Part shown: positions 34,613 to 45,693 of the stretch, piece after piece
How the letters are laid out: the number at the start of each line of letters is the position of its first letter
How positions within the stretch are numbered: the first letter of the stretch is position 1
NCBI GenBank assembly: GCA_963565915.1
Contig: OY751485.1
Coordinates: forward strand, 2,170,001 to 2,234,000
Reading direction: 5' to 3'
From: Entoloma clypeatum
Lineage: Eukaryota; Basidiomycota; Agaricomycetes; Agaricales; Entolomataceae
Length of the DNA: 64,000 nt
Program-made: the position numbers and the translations under genes
Notes under the pieces: generated by a model
Told to the model about the DNA's origin: nothing
Database searches by the model: none
The model's input: the letters and a program-made list of their open reading frames with translations, nothing else

Positions 34613-35474
34613 ATGTCTGCATATAGTCACATCAAGCGCTCAAATTACGATGGCCTCCTCCTTCGAACAAGGGTCTGGCATGCAGGAACCAAAGCCGAAG
34701 AGAAAGCCGATCTTTAATCATACCATCTCACCCTTTCCGAGGCCCGGCGCCAAGATGGTCTCGTGAATTATCTGCAATCTGTGTTTGCTGAGGTAGTACA
34801 AGAGGGGCTGACCTACCCACAGGAGGGGGATGTGGATCGGCTGAGTTTCGAGGACTACTTCTTCGCTGCAGACGTGATCCTTGCGATGATTGGCTTATCT
34901 CCAGCGCCAATTCAAGACGGGATGGAGGTCGATGATGACCTTGATGCTGTGCGAGGGGGGAGATTATGGGAGGATTGTGTGGCTGGTTTTTACTACGTGA
35001 GTCACCTAACCGCTTCTTGGATACAAGCCTGGGTTTGTTGCTGAGCTCTTTTTACAGATTAAGCCCAATTACCCTGGCCGGTCTTCACACGTGAGTTCTT
35101 CATTATGACCAGCTCATAGCAATCGACAGGGCCCCATTTAGATTTGCAATGCCGGGTTCATTGTTCCGGCGGTACACCGTGGTAAAGGATATGGTACAGT
35201 GCTTGCGAAAACTTACTTGGAATACGCTCCGCGAATGGGCTACAAGGCCAGCGTATTTAACCTTGTTTACGCTAATAATGGTGCATCTATCAAGTAGGTT
35301 GGTTGTAGTTGCATCTGAGTTAAACTTGACATTCTTCAAATCAGGCTCTGGGAAAGATTGAACTTCACCAAAGCTGGGCTGATCCCTCGCGCGGGTCGCT
35401 TGAAGCGCAAAGATGGCAATGGAGAGGAATATGTTGATGCTATTGTGTATCACAAGAGCTTCACAGAGGTCTGA
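34613..35474 (+). pseudogene. Mpr1-type GNAT N-acetyltransferase with in-frame stop
   Basis: Resembles yeast Mpr1, which acetylates azetidine-2-carboxylate and proline-related imines and protects against oxidative stress. From ATG 34613 the frame reads SHIKRSNYDGLLLRTRVW, then hits TAA at 34715-34717, and continues in the same frame with YHLTLSEARRQDGLVNYLQS and VQEGLTYPQEGD. Downstream exons carry FYYIKPNYPGRSSHICNAGF, VHRGKGYGTVLAKTYLEYAP, VFNLVYANNGASIKLWERL and GLIPRAGRLKRK, the acetyl-CoA-binding GNAT core, ending at 35474. Three introns splice cleanly. Only the TAA breaks the gene. An intron from 34671 to 34741 (GTCTGG...CCGAG) would remove it, but would delete a stretch that looks conserved; otherwise this is a recent nonsense allele or a sequence error. 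Confidence 0.75.
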
Positions 35475-37237
35475 AGGCATCTTGATTCATTGTTCGACCT
35501 AAGCTCTATTGCCGGTAGAAGTAAAGACAACAACGGCATCAAAGAATACGTCGCCACCAACTGGAAACAAGTTCGACGCCGTAACTTGTAAGACTACTAT
35601 CAATGCTTGAGTCAGATAACGCTGGAGGTGGTGCAGATTTAGTTCATGGAAGGGGATCTAAAACCAACCCCAAGTAGTGATGCCCTTCCAGCCCTGAGGA
35701 TGAGGGTTCTAACCAAGTCACCCTTGGTCACCTCACGCCGTTGGAGCGCGAACGGCATGAAAAATGACTGGGGTTGGGGAAGGGACAAGGTGAACCTCCA
35801 CAGCGGTCCCACGCATGCGAGCTAAGTGCGCTAACCCAGTACCCAACCACAGTTGGATAATCTGTACACCATGATAACACACGGCTCGGTCGCTATAAGG
35901 TGACAACAGTAGGAGGACAGTCCATTTGGGGAAGGGTGGTTGACTTGACTTGTGAAGTCCGAGGACCGGGAAGATCCAGGATAGATGCGTTGTCGGCGAC
36001 AGGTGGCGTTTGAAAGCGCCTATCGTGTCCTGGATAAACTTACACCATGACCATGCCATGACCCACCTGTCAGAATACTTGGGAACGAGGAAAAGCATGA
36101 GATAAGAAGGGGTGGATAAGCGCAGAGTGAGTGTATCAACATTCTTACTACATACCTCCAGACGGTAATCGTCTTCATTGGCAGGCAGACTAGTTAGCTG
36201 TTCCACTGCTTTACTTGCTGACCTGTAGATATCATACCATGGGTCTCCCTGCCGATCTCGCTCGTCGGACCGAGTGGAATAGCTGACCGAGTGAGGGTGA
36301 AAACAGGGCCGGAGGCCGAGGGAGTTTTTCAACCGCTGCCAGTTGTAGCAAAATTTGAATTGTTAATGACATGGTCAACATAAGGCCGGCAGTATGCTGC
36401 CGTTTTGAATCGTTCAGGCGGGCTGCTTCGAGTGTGTGTGTCGGCGAAATTAAGAAAAGATGCCCACGTGTGCTGCGCATGGATGGCCTCGAAACCTCGA
36501 GGTCATAGCTAGTCGGTGAACATTGGACAGGTCGTATGACTCGTGCGAGGGTACCGGTCGGTATGCACAAACCGTTGAGACAATTCGGATGAAAGGATCT
36601 TGGTGACCAGAATGTACATAGACTCGGGTGTCGAATGGAACGGTGTGGGCATATTCTTCTTAAATGTCCCGGGCAATTGAAAGGGATTGACGAAAGCGGA
36701 CAAGCTCGGCGGCGACATCCGCAGCGGAAGGCTGTGCGTTTGGAGAATTTCTGCTGCAGCTGACTCCTGAGACCATCATCAAATGCATCAGATATATAAA
36801 AGGACTCGTTCGGTGTTGTCCCCACAAGATTGACGCCTCCTTCCCCCTCCTCAGCGTGTCCCCCTTTACTATACCAAAAGGACACCCTCTCTATAATCCC
36901 TTGTACCCTACAGGTTGACCACTCGTCTAACTCTCTCCACTTGCCAGGTAATTCTTTACTCTTTGCATTCGCAACTCTTTTGTCTTCCGGAGGGGGGGGG
37001 AGAACAACCAAGCCGACTACTTCCGCTCCTCCTTACTCCTTTTGTGCTTGCAAATTTTTTTTTTGATGGCAGCATGTTGGCTCACTTGCTGATTGCCATT
37101 CTCTTCGATGTTGGCAGGTTCTATCATGCCCTCGTTTATTTGCGACTCTTATAACCTCGCTTGCTCTAGATCATTTTTCTAACGATCTCCGCTAGACACG
37201 CACCGACTTTCAACTCCAATTCTCCCGTGATCTGCCG
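35475..37237. other. Long intergenic region, promoter/leader of cyclin gene
   Basis: About 1.76 kb upstream of the cyclin gene. The last 400 bases (36830-37230) are pyrimidine-rich, as in many basidiomycete promoters and leaders. Open frames on the minus strand (for example 36232-37011) overlap each other, lack motifs and are Arg/Pro/Ser-rich; I treat them as chance frames. A long promoter suits a cell-cycle regulated gene. Confidence 0.5.
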
Positions 37238-38247
37238 ATGGCCTCCCAAAGCACTTATCCCGACCCCCGGAAAAATTTAAATAATGCGCCACGGAATCCA
37301 CATCGATCAGTTCCACCCTCGGTGAGTGGTACGCACTATCTCGTACCCGCATCCCACTCAATCAAATGAAGGGTACATCACATGGACCAGGTTCTCGGAC
37401 CGAGTCTTTCTACGGCCACGAGGAGATAGCACGCCTCAGCGCCCGTTTCATCACCCACCTCTTCGCATGCCCCGATCTACCTCCTGCGTCCAGCCAGTCG
37501 CAATCCCGACTGCCTTACTTCATAGCTTACGCACTACACCGTACGAAGCTCCACGATGCCGTAACAATTGCGGCGCTGATCCTTCTCCAACGACTGAAAG
37601 CCCGTTTTCCGACTGCACGAGGCTCATCCGGACATCGCCTTTTTATCTCGGCGTACATGATCGCGTCCAAAGTGATATGTGACGACACATACTCCAACCG
37701 GTCCTGGAGCATCGTGGCCCAAGGAATGTTTTCACTTCGGGAGATCAACCAGATGGAACGGGAGATGTGTAGTTATTTGGAATGGGAACTAACTGTCGAC
37801 AACTCCATGCTCACCACTTTCGACGCAAAGTTACGAGAGGATTTCCGAAACCCGGACGGCCTATATCCGACATACCCGCTCACTATGGTATCAAAGCGTG
37901 CCGCCAAGGCGGCTGCCTCTACCACTTCGACTGCCAATACCCCAGAACCGGCCGACAACGAGGTGCCTGACTTCGTCAGTCAACATCAGCGTTCGTCTGC
38001 GTCGGGTTCACCACGCGGAAATTATTCCTGGGATTCCGCCTCGCCAGACACACCCTCACCGAGTTATACTAACTCTACATCCCCAGCTTCCTCTGGTTCG
38101 CCGGCGACGCCTGTTGGAGGGGACGACGACCATGCCCAAGTTCGCGGAATTGACTCGCCGCCAGTCTTCATGCTTCAAAGGGATATGCCTCCCATTCACC
38201 CTCTAAAGGGTCAGATGTATGCCATGGCAATTCCATCCAGCTGGTAG
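37238..38247 (+). CDS. Pho85-type cyclin (PCL1/2-like)
   Basis: Cyclin of the PCL/Pho80 group that would bind a Pho85/Cdk5-like kinase in G1, polarity or nutrient control. Exons 37238-37321 and 37372-38247 give 319 residues. The N-terminal 28 residues (MASQSTYPDPRKNLNNAPRN...) are followed by the cyclin fold: EEIARLSARFITHLFACP, LPYFIAYALHRTKLHDAVTI, ALILLQRLKARFP, HRLFISAYMIASKVICDDTY, WSIVAQGMFSLREINQMERE and YLEWELTVD. The C-terminal 140 residues are Ser/Thr/Pro-rich with several SP and TP sites, suitable for phosphorylation-linked turnover. Starting at 37366 (MKGTSHG) is possible without the intron, but the two-exon model has a good donor (TCG|GTGAGT) and a better-placed ATG. Confidence 0.87.
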
Positions 38248-38841
38248 CAAACCCTGTTTCGCTGCTTACACTCCGTGGACTTCGCGTTGCGAGCACCTGG
38301 TGATTCCACCAACCGCATCTGTATACTCAACCACATTACATTATACCCCTCATCTACACACATATCCCGCAATATTACCCCAATGCATTTTCTTGTTCCT
38401 TTTAGGTCCAAGCGACTTTGTACCATGTACGGACTCGATCGTTCCACTTCCGCTCGTTTTGCATACGTTACACCTTTCATCACTCTCCTTTACATCTTAC
38501 GTAGTAGTAACTTATCACTATATTCACTCACATATATCGTACACATTACAATCCCAATAAAAACAGATGTAAAAGCGATAAAAAGTGGTGTGATATTTGG
38601 CTTCGATGAAGTTCGGCATTGTCATGGGTTCTTTGTCATCCGAGTCGTAAGCTGCTCCTAAGTAGATGCAAGGGTACAGAGCCTGCTATCATTAGTACAA
38701 ACCGCACTGAAGAGAAGAAGGCTTCTCGCCGTGAGGGTTATCTGGACCTGCGGCGTGAACGGTATTACAATTTAAACGGGATAAAACAACTGCCATGATA
38801 AGGTGTCAAAAAATATACACTGAAAGAGAAAAAAGAAGTGT
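38248..38841. other. Intergenic region
   Basis: About 590 bp between the cyclin stop and the tRNA, presumably the cyclin 3' UTR plus spacer. It is AT-rich around 38500-38580. No gene supported. Confidence 0.5.
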
Positions 38842-38928
38842 GCATTAAGGGGGAATCGAACCCCCGGCGGGTCGAATCCACTTGATTGAAGCTGGCAACG
38901 ACCCAGGTTACCACTACCCCATTAATGC
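38842..38928 (-). tRNA. tRNA-Gly (GCC) with a 17-nt intron
   Basis: The minus strand reads GCATTAA...TTAATGC, a perfect 7 bp acceptor stem. The T arm is GGGGG-TTCGATT-CCCCC. The anticodon stem is GGTCG/CGACC with loop TT-GCC-A, so the anticodon GCC lies at 38896-38894. A 17 nt intron (38892-38876) sits one base 3' of the anticodon, the standard position for eukaryotic nuclear tRNA introns. Confidence 0.9.
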
Positions 38929-39064
38929 TGTAATGCATAGAGGGATATGTGGAATTTGTTTCTTTTGCAAAAATCGAAAAAGTCTCTTTATTTGTCATGA
39001 GCAATCGAGCGGAGATCGAAAGCCCAGTTCTCCTTGTCGCCGTTGACGTCCAACCACCCCAGCT

Positions 39065-41255
39065 ATGCCTTTCGGTCTGACAATTGGTACTGAGCGTGCT
39101 GCTGCGTTACAAGTAAGCTCTGCCTCATTTGTTTCGTCTTCGTAGGGTTTTCACTTATCTTTTTTTCTGCAGCATTCGATCCAGGATGAACTCACAAAAC
39201 GGGGATACAGCCCAGATGCAGGTGGGCTTGCTACGCCTGGTACTGACTCAACACTCACGTTCAGTGTGCCTATTGCAGATCCAGTTATGGCAGAATACAT
39301 AACTATCATGGTTATCAATAACAAGACCGCAGGTGAGCAGGAGAAAGAGCCATGGTTCAACACATACTAACGCTGCCACAGCTCAAATCACCAGTGAACT
39401 GGAGGATTGTAAGTTTGGCAATACTTTGAACAGCGCGGAAAAGTCTAACACACGTCTCGCAGTAATTGGGTCGGATTTTGGTTCGTTTCATCCTCAACTC
39501 GTATGGCTCATTGCCTAACGGTTCCACAGATCCCACTTTTACCGAGTGGCTATTTCTAGAAGCAGCCAAAGGAGCTACTGAATTACTGGACGAGCCTCCA
39601 CAACCTGGACCTTCGAAATCTGAAAATCCAACCCAGGTAGCAGCTCCGCCCGACATCCCTCCACATATCACAGGCGACTCCTCCAGTAGGCAATCCATTC
39701 CTCCTCGGAATGGCGTCTATCAACAGGCACTTTCGCAAGCTCTCCCCTCTTCATCTGGTCATAAACGACTAGCCTCTGCTCGATCACCATCCCCAAGTCA
39801 TCCGAACAAATCCAGACGCACAGATGTCCCGACCGGGCCTCGAGCTATGCTCCGTGACGGGCCCAGTTCAGCATCTAATCCACACGCAAACACGAGGAGC
39901 CTATTGGACCGCGTAGGAGGGCCAGCAGGGGGTTTGCGGAATGGAGGTAACTCGCCGAATGGGTTCGCTCACGACGATATTCAAAATCGAATCGACAACA
40001 TCGTTAATAGCTCTCCAGACATGATGATGGCGAATGGATATCCTGGTATGGATATGAATGCGATGGCGGGTTTGGCAAATCCGCTCGTATTGCAGGAGAT
40101 GATGATGAACCAGATGGCTTTGATGGCACAAATGGCTTCGTCGATGGGTATGATGAATGGTGGAGCCTTCCCAGGGCCCGGTTTTCCTATGCAGGGTATG
40201 CAAGGTGACCTGGGCATGTATCAGGGTGGAATGAACAACGGATTCCAAGGACCACAACAACTGAGTGGGAGTGGGATGAACATAGGCGGGAGAGGTAGAA
40301 GTGGTACACGCGGTGGCAGAGGGGGGTCCACAAGAGGCAGAGGCGGTTCTACATCCATCTCTAGTACTCCCAAAACAGAAGCGACCGCTCCTGTTCCTGC
40401 TAGCGATTCAACTGCTCCTCAACCCTTACCCATCGCTGCACCAGTACCTGCTCCACCCAACACCGAAACACTCGTCTCAACCCGTATTAATATCGCACCA
40501 GCAAAGCGTCTGGCATATGCTGCTCCAGAGCGCCCCCAGTCACCTACGCTTTGCAAATTCAACACAAAATGTTCAAATCCGCACTGTCGCTATGCGCATC
40601 CTTCTCCTGTCGCTACCGCTGAGAGTGGGGTCGTCTTGAGTAACGAAGCATGCGACAAAGGGAAGGGATGTCAGGATAAGGATTGTATCAAAGGTCACGT
40701 CAGCCCTGCTGTTCTGAATCCCCAACGTACGTGTATGATATTGCTGCTTATATCCCCGCATCTCACCGTTGATGTCTAGTCGTAGAACAAGCTACCCCAC
40801 CGTCAGTTTCTCCCCCTGCTCCCTCCGGTGTCCCTTGTCGCTTTGGCGCTGCTTGCACCCGCCCCGGCTGCACATTCACTCATCCAACGCGTTCCATCAC
40901 CCAATGCCGTTTCGGTGCTGGCTGCACACGAGCCACATGTACATTTCAGCATCCCGAAGGTCGCGTCCTCCCCACGACCTTCCACCGTGGTCTTTCAACG
41001 ACCGGGCCTATGGTGACTGTCGCCACACCCGAGACAGGAACAATGGGGAGCGCAGCGAGCCCTCACAGAAGCGTCAAGTTCAACAAATCATCTGGCCTAG
41101 GGCTGGGGGTGAAAGAAAAAATGCAGCAGCAGCTGAAGGAGATAGAAGAGCGGAAAAAGGAGGCTGAGAGGGCGGTTAGGGAGGCGGAGGCGGCCGCTGC
41201 TGGTGTAAGCAATGGGAAGAAGGATGTGGCAAAACCTGTTACCATCGCCGCGTGA
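39065..41255 (+). CDS. NAB2: Nuclear poly(A)-RNA-binding protein Nab2
   Basis: CCCH zinc-finger protein (human ZC3H14) that binds poly(A) tails, limits their length and aids mRNA export. Exons 39065-39112, 39173-39221, 39279-39332, 39382-39408, 39463-39480, 39530-40726 and 40780-41255 give 622 residues. The N-terminal PWI-like domain spans the first six exons (MPFGLTIGTERAAALQ, YITIMVINNKTAAQI, FTEWLFLEAAK). A Met/Gly-rich stretch and an RGG-like GGRGRSGTRGGRGG segment follow. The C-terminal fingers are visible as CKFNTKCSNPHCRYAH, CRFGAACTRPGCTFTH and CRFGAGCTRATCTFQH, plus a variant CDKGKGCQDKDCIKGH. The end is a Lys/Glu coiled segment. Exon 5 is only 18 nt. The Nab2-type Cx5Cx4Cx3H spacing supports the call. 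Confidence 0.93.
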
Positions 41256-41552
41256 AGAACTCTCCTGCATGCTTCTTAAATGCTGAAATGATTATTTGTC
41301 AAATCACCTACACCCCAAAGCCATATTAACTTCACCTGCCAGTACTTATGTATATATCAGTGTAGTATTTCTTTGATCCCATCCAGTATCTCATTGTTCT
41401 ACAGATGTAGACAGTCCCTTACTCCAACACTTAGAATGGACAACTGTTCGAATGGATCGCCCTCCGTTAGGGCTTTCCAACTCTGACTATAGTTTGTTGC
41501 TCATCGACTCAACAAATACACCTGGTATCCACGATATGTGAAGGGGATATGG
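41256..41552. other. Convergent intergenic spacer
   Basis: About 300 bp between the NAB2 and ATPase stop codons; the two 3' UTRs. Nothing else supported. Confidence 0.5.
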
Positions 41553-44171
41553 CTAAACAATCCTTCCGCCGATAATCCTTCCTCCTCCCTTGTCCACAGT
41601 CAAGTTGATCTGGTCCCCTTGGCCGACATCCTTGAACTGCAGAAGCAACGCTTTTAGAGAGAACCAGAAGCAGATGAAAATGAGACACTACCGTCAATTC
41701 GCGTGTCCTATGCAAACTCTCGATCTCATCAATACGGTCCCGGACGTTCTGTAAGAGTTCCTCGAATCCTTCTTCCCCAACCACCTCTTGTGCAGCGCGT
41801 AAAATGAGCATAGAGTCGGGACGAACGTTGTGGTGGATCTTTTTCTCGGATATCAGGAGCATTAAAAGCGAGAGACAGGATATAACATACGTCGATAGCG
41901 ATGACATTAAGGCGGTCAAGTTCTACATGTCACGTATTAGGTGATGCAAAACAGGAACACGAACTGACCTTCTAAAAAGTCTGCACGAGTCATGATCTGA
42001 CGACACCTCCACTATATCGAAAATACGTGCAATTAGAATACGCGGATTGAGAATAAGATTCGTCGTACATAGGGAACGACAGGCAGATCGAGAGCTTCTC
42101 CCACAGCTTCGCCCGCCTCTAAGGCCGCTTCTCGAACCTTTTCTTGCTCTTCTCGGACTTTGACAAACTCTTGCAACAACAACCAGGAACATGAGCTCCA
42201 TTTTTGCTTTGAAATAGAAAAAAAAAAAGGGGGTGTCAGTGTAAATGGGAGTCAAGCGACTTGTAAACGTATACCTCGTCCATGACGTCGTCGTCGCAGT
42301 CGGGAATGAGGCCTGTTGACTCTCGAAGTTAGGCATGATTCAATTGAGTGCAAGAAAACACGGATAATACCTATTTGACTTAGAAGCCATGCTTTCTCGA
42401 CTGATTGTAGGTCCTTCACCATGCCCATCATGTCCCTGGCTTTTGCGACCTTTATTATGAATGGGAAGTTTAGGAGGGATAAAAGGTATATTTGCTTGAT
42501 TGTTTGCCTTGTTCAGATATGAAAGTCTACCGCCGACAATAGAGACGGCTTTTTTGAGTTCTTCTGGAGAGACAGGTTGCCTTTTGCTATGCATGCGCAT
42601 ACGCGTTGCAGCATGTAGGGACTCGGTGTTATCCAAGTCATATATTGATAGAACCTAAGGACGCTTGAGGGAGGAAAATGGAAAGTAAGGTGGAAGCCTC
42701 ACATGCATGCGGCTGCCCGTTTTACCTAAGACCTGTTTTAAATGGGATACGTGATAAGAGAGGATCGTTGGCGTACGCATAATATGGAATGGCCAGAAGT
42801 CGTCTCTGTGGATAACGCTCAGGACTTCTATAAAGACGCGTCTACTCAAATCACTTGCGTGCTAAATACGAGGGTAAGAATGCCTAAGGATACAAGAGAT
42901 CAATGAAAGGAGTGTTTATATGCAGCGAATTGATTTACCGCTGGCCGCCCATGCTTCCGCCCGCTGTTGCAATTGAAGAATCATGTTCCTTCCCTCGTCA
43001 TCATTTTTAAAGAAGTGGACATTGTTTATGATAAGAACGAGGGGACGACCTGTTTTACGCGCAGATCGCAAAGCCACCTTTTCGAGCTTATTCATCGCTA
43101 AAGTCGTTGAGCTTCGGGCGTAACTATGCAACAGGAAACCGACTCACCCCGCTCGATGTCCAGAGCTGGACCACCTGCGTTTCAAAATAGATAAAGTGAG
43201 CTGTGGTTTAATAAGCGAACAAAGACTTGCCTTCTCTGGGGTCCCTTCTCTGGAACAGGCCCGTCTGAGAGTCCTCGTTGAATTCATAATTGAGGGCCTT
43301 GCCGAGTCTGAGCCTGAAGACCTCCATATCGGGATGCGCGTCGCACATGGCCACACCTTCCGCCTGGCACGCAGCCATCGAATCAAACACCATGGTGCCT
43401 TTCCCAGAACCCTTTTCGTCACGCAAATGAGAGTAAGAGTCAAGTATAACCAACAGCATATCGGATAAACTGCACCTTTGGACCCAGAAGGACGAAATAA
43501 TGACCTGATTCTTGTCCGTGCACAATCCTATCTATCCAGTCCTGCTCCTTGCGGCGGAGGTTTTCTGTCCAGGGCACGTCTTCGTCGAAAACGGGGACAT
43601 CTGCTTCACCCTCAGCAGCGGGCTTCTTAGTCTGATGAGTTGCTAGCTCAAGGGCAGGATCATAGCCAGCTGCAAAAGCATCTTCCATCTAACCTTTCCT
43701 CATGAGTGGTGCAGGAAGGGGCGCAAAGACAGTTGACATGCCTTGTCCAATACTTTTTTCTTGTACCAAGCCAGATACGCGACACCCCCTCCGAACACTG
43801 CAGGGGATAATTACTGCAACATTACCACGGATGAGGAGCTACTTACCCATAGTTAATCCGATCAACGTTGTGAGTGCAGCATCAAGTAGAGTAGATCCTG
43901 TGAGAGGCGTTGCGCTACCAGTGCCTCCAATACCAGGACCTCCACCTCCACCAGGAGGGTTGAAGGGGACATTCAAGATGGCGTTTCCCTCATGTACTTG
44001 GTGGGGAACATCGTGGCCAGCGGCCTTGGTTTGGCGCGGTGAGGGTGCCGGTGGCTTCTGTTGCGGACGAGGCTTTGTCGCGGCAGGTGAAGGGGGATTT
44101 GCCTGTGTGGAATAGCATGAAAGGAGCGACGGCGGTGTTCTACGCGCTGCTACACGCAGAATGGAGGACAT
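41553..44171 (-). CDS. Mitochondrial membrane-anchored P-loop ATPase (fungal family)
   Basis: AAA/STAND-like ATPase of unknown role. Start ATG 44171 gives SSILRVAARRTPPSLL, a typical cleavable mitochondrial presequence, then a Pro-rich stretch, a Gly/Pro run (FNPPGGGGGPGIGG) and one hydrophobic segment (LLDAALTTLIGLTMG...VAYLAW) followed by positive YKKK, consistent with inner-membrane anchoring. The soluble domain has Walker A GSGKGTMVFD, RLRLGKALNYEF, DSQTGLFQRRDPREGGPALD, a Walker B-like RPLVLIINNVHFFKND and QLQQRAEAWAASG. C-terminal helices follow (VRPDSMLILRAAQEVVG), ending VDKGGRIIGGRIV-stop. About ten or more short introns are needed; the one at 43741-43689 uses a GC donor (AAG|GCATGT). 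The family resembles orphan fungal ATPases; the partner is unknown. Confidence 0.78.
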
Positions 44172-44209
44172 GTGTGTTCAATTGCACATTGAACCCTTCA
44201 GTATATGTA

Positions 44210-45307
44210 CTAAACTTTATTCTCGTCTAAATCACTTCGTTTCCGCTTCTGCCCCCTCTCTCTTTCTGATTCCGAACTCAACGACGCCAGGACTCCATCG
44301 TCATCGTCATCGTCGTCGTCGTCGTCGTCTTTCGCCTCCCTACAACCGCTGTTCTGAGCAAATCTCCTTGAATATTCACATAAAAGGCGGCACTTACTCT
44401 GCGCGTCTCTGCAATTCTTGGTATTCAGCCTCCAGCCTTTGCTCTTCCAGCCGCTTCCTCTCTTCATTTTCTACCTGCAGTCCCTGCAAAAACGAATCCC
44501 ACTGCTCAAAATCCCCATCGGACATCAAGTGCGTCCCATCCCACAATCTCCGGTCGGTTTCATAGTTCTCGACGAGGTCCCGCTCGAGGACATGCTGCAC
44601 TTTGGACATCTCCTTAAAATCCTCGGAAACGTTCCGAAGCATTGACGTCGCATGTTCCAGGAGCGCTCGAGTCTCTACCAGTTCTGACCGAATGCATGGC
44701 ATGTCGTTCACAAGACGTGTCGTTTCGCGCTTGACATGTCGCACGTCTTTCATGGTCGGCACTGGAGGTGGCGAAGATACGCGTCGCGGGACGAGCGGTT
44801 CGACGAGGGGTGGGTCTGCATCTGCGGTCGCTTGTACCCACCCCGACACAGATGGGGTGACGGTTGGTACCCATTCCTGTAGAGACGGATTGACTGGGGA
44901 ACGAGGATCAACTTTCTGTCGCTCTGTGCCATAGTGAAATGTTGTTCTGAGTCCGACCATCCAGGGGCTACTCACTCGATTGCCTCTTCAACGGCGTGCT
45001 GGAGCCAGGCTCGTGGTCCTCGTCTTTTACGGTAGGTGACTTCCGACTTTGCGATCGTCCTTGGTGACTATGTGGATCGTCTCAGTACTATTCCGATTCG
45101 CCATGACTTCTGGGCGCATACCTCGGGACGCCGTCCGGGTATTTCGCGATAAGCAGGTTGATTATTGTGGCATTTTTGCCGCTGGCTTTTACGCCCTCTC
45201 TCTGTGTATGTCGTGAGGCGCAAACTGAGGAATACAAGCCTGTCACCAACCTTTGCGATCTCTTGCAAAGCAGGACGCTTCAGTCTTTGAAGTTCCATTC
45301 TTTTCAT
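44210..45307 (-). CDS. SAP-domain coiled-coil protein 1 (unassigned)
   Basis: Five exons (45307-45251, 45201-45122, 45067-44976, 44923-44398, 44348-44210) give 297 residues. The first two exons encode a SAP-like DNA/RNA-binding helix pair: LQRLKRPALQEIAKREGVKA then SGKNATIINLLIAKYPDG. A Ser/Pro/Arg-rich linker follows, then a predicted coiled coil (ETRALLEHATSMLRNVSEDF, FLQGLQVENEERKRLEEQRL). The tail is an unbroken run of 10 Asp encoded by GAC/GAT repeats, then a basic KRKR cluster, ending DENKV. The likely location is nuclear. The related gene at 45694-46671 shares the exon-1 length (19 codons) and the phase-0 intron position, so the two are divergent paralogues. I do not recognise a named orthologue. 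Confidence 0.75.
44292..44330. repeat. GTC/ATC trinucleotide repeat (poly-Asp coding)
   Basis: Forward strand is CATCGTCATCGTC...GTCGTCGTC, about 12 triplets. On the minus strand it encodes the Asp run at the end of SAP protein 1. Trinucleotide tracts like this vary in length between strains. Confidence 0.75.
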
Positions 45308-45693
45308 GTGTGGGAGATTGCGAACCATCTTGGTGTAATAAGGCCACAGTGGAGGGTGACTTTATATGGACGGGGCACAATACCATGATCGCGAATTTCC
45401 AAATATGGAATCCAATCATGATCCGGCCATTCCGCGATTGGAGGGCGATCCTTCCTCAACGGTAACGACCTCTCTTGTACTTTGAACAAGCTAACAATAA
45501 ATCAGCAGACTCACCTCAAATTCTGTGCTTGTACCGTTCCTATGGTGCGCGCCAAAGCACATGGGACGATTCCACCCCCACAGCTTTGACCTCGGCAACA
45601 TTATACCATTGTCCACAATTATATAAATTATATAAGGCCGTCCCCTGGCTTGGGCCATTTTACAGGACTTGCCTTCTTTTCTCGTCTCCAATA
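45308..45693. promoter_or_regulatory. Divergent promoter of the SAP gene pair
   Basis: 386 bp between the paired SAP genes. TATATAAATTATATAA at about 45620 lies about 70 bp upstream of the plus-strand start and is a plausible TATA element. Confidence 0.4.

Noticed and set aside
35733..36332. 199-codon open frame on the minus strand
   Set aside because: No domain, no splice partners, and it overlaps the frame above; treated as chance.
36232..37011. 259-codon open frame on the minus strand upstream of the cyclin gene
   Set aside because: It is Arg/Pro/Ser-rich with no motif, overlaps other open frames, and covers a pyrimidine-rich promoter whose complement easily stays open.
39901..40260. 119-codon minus-strand frame in NAB2
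   Set aside because: Antisense shadow of the Met/Gly-rich exon.
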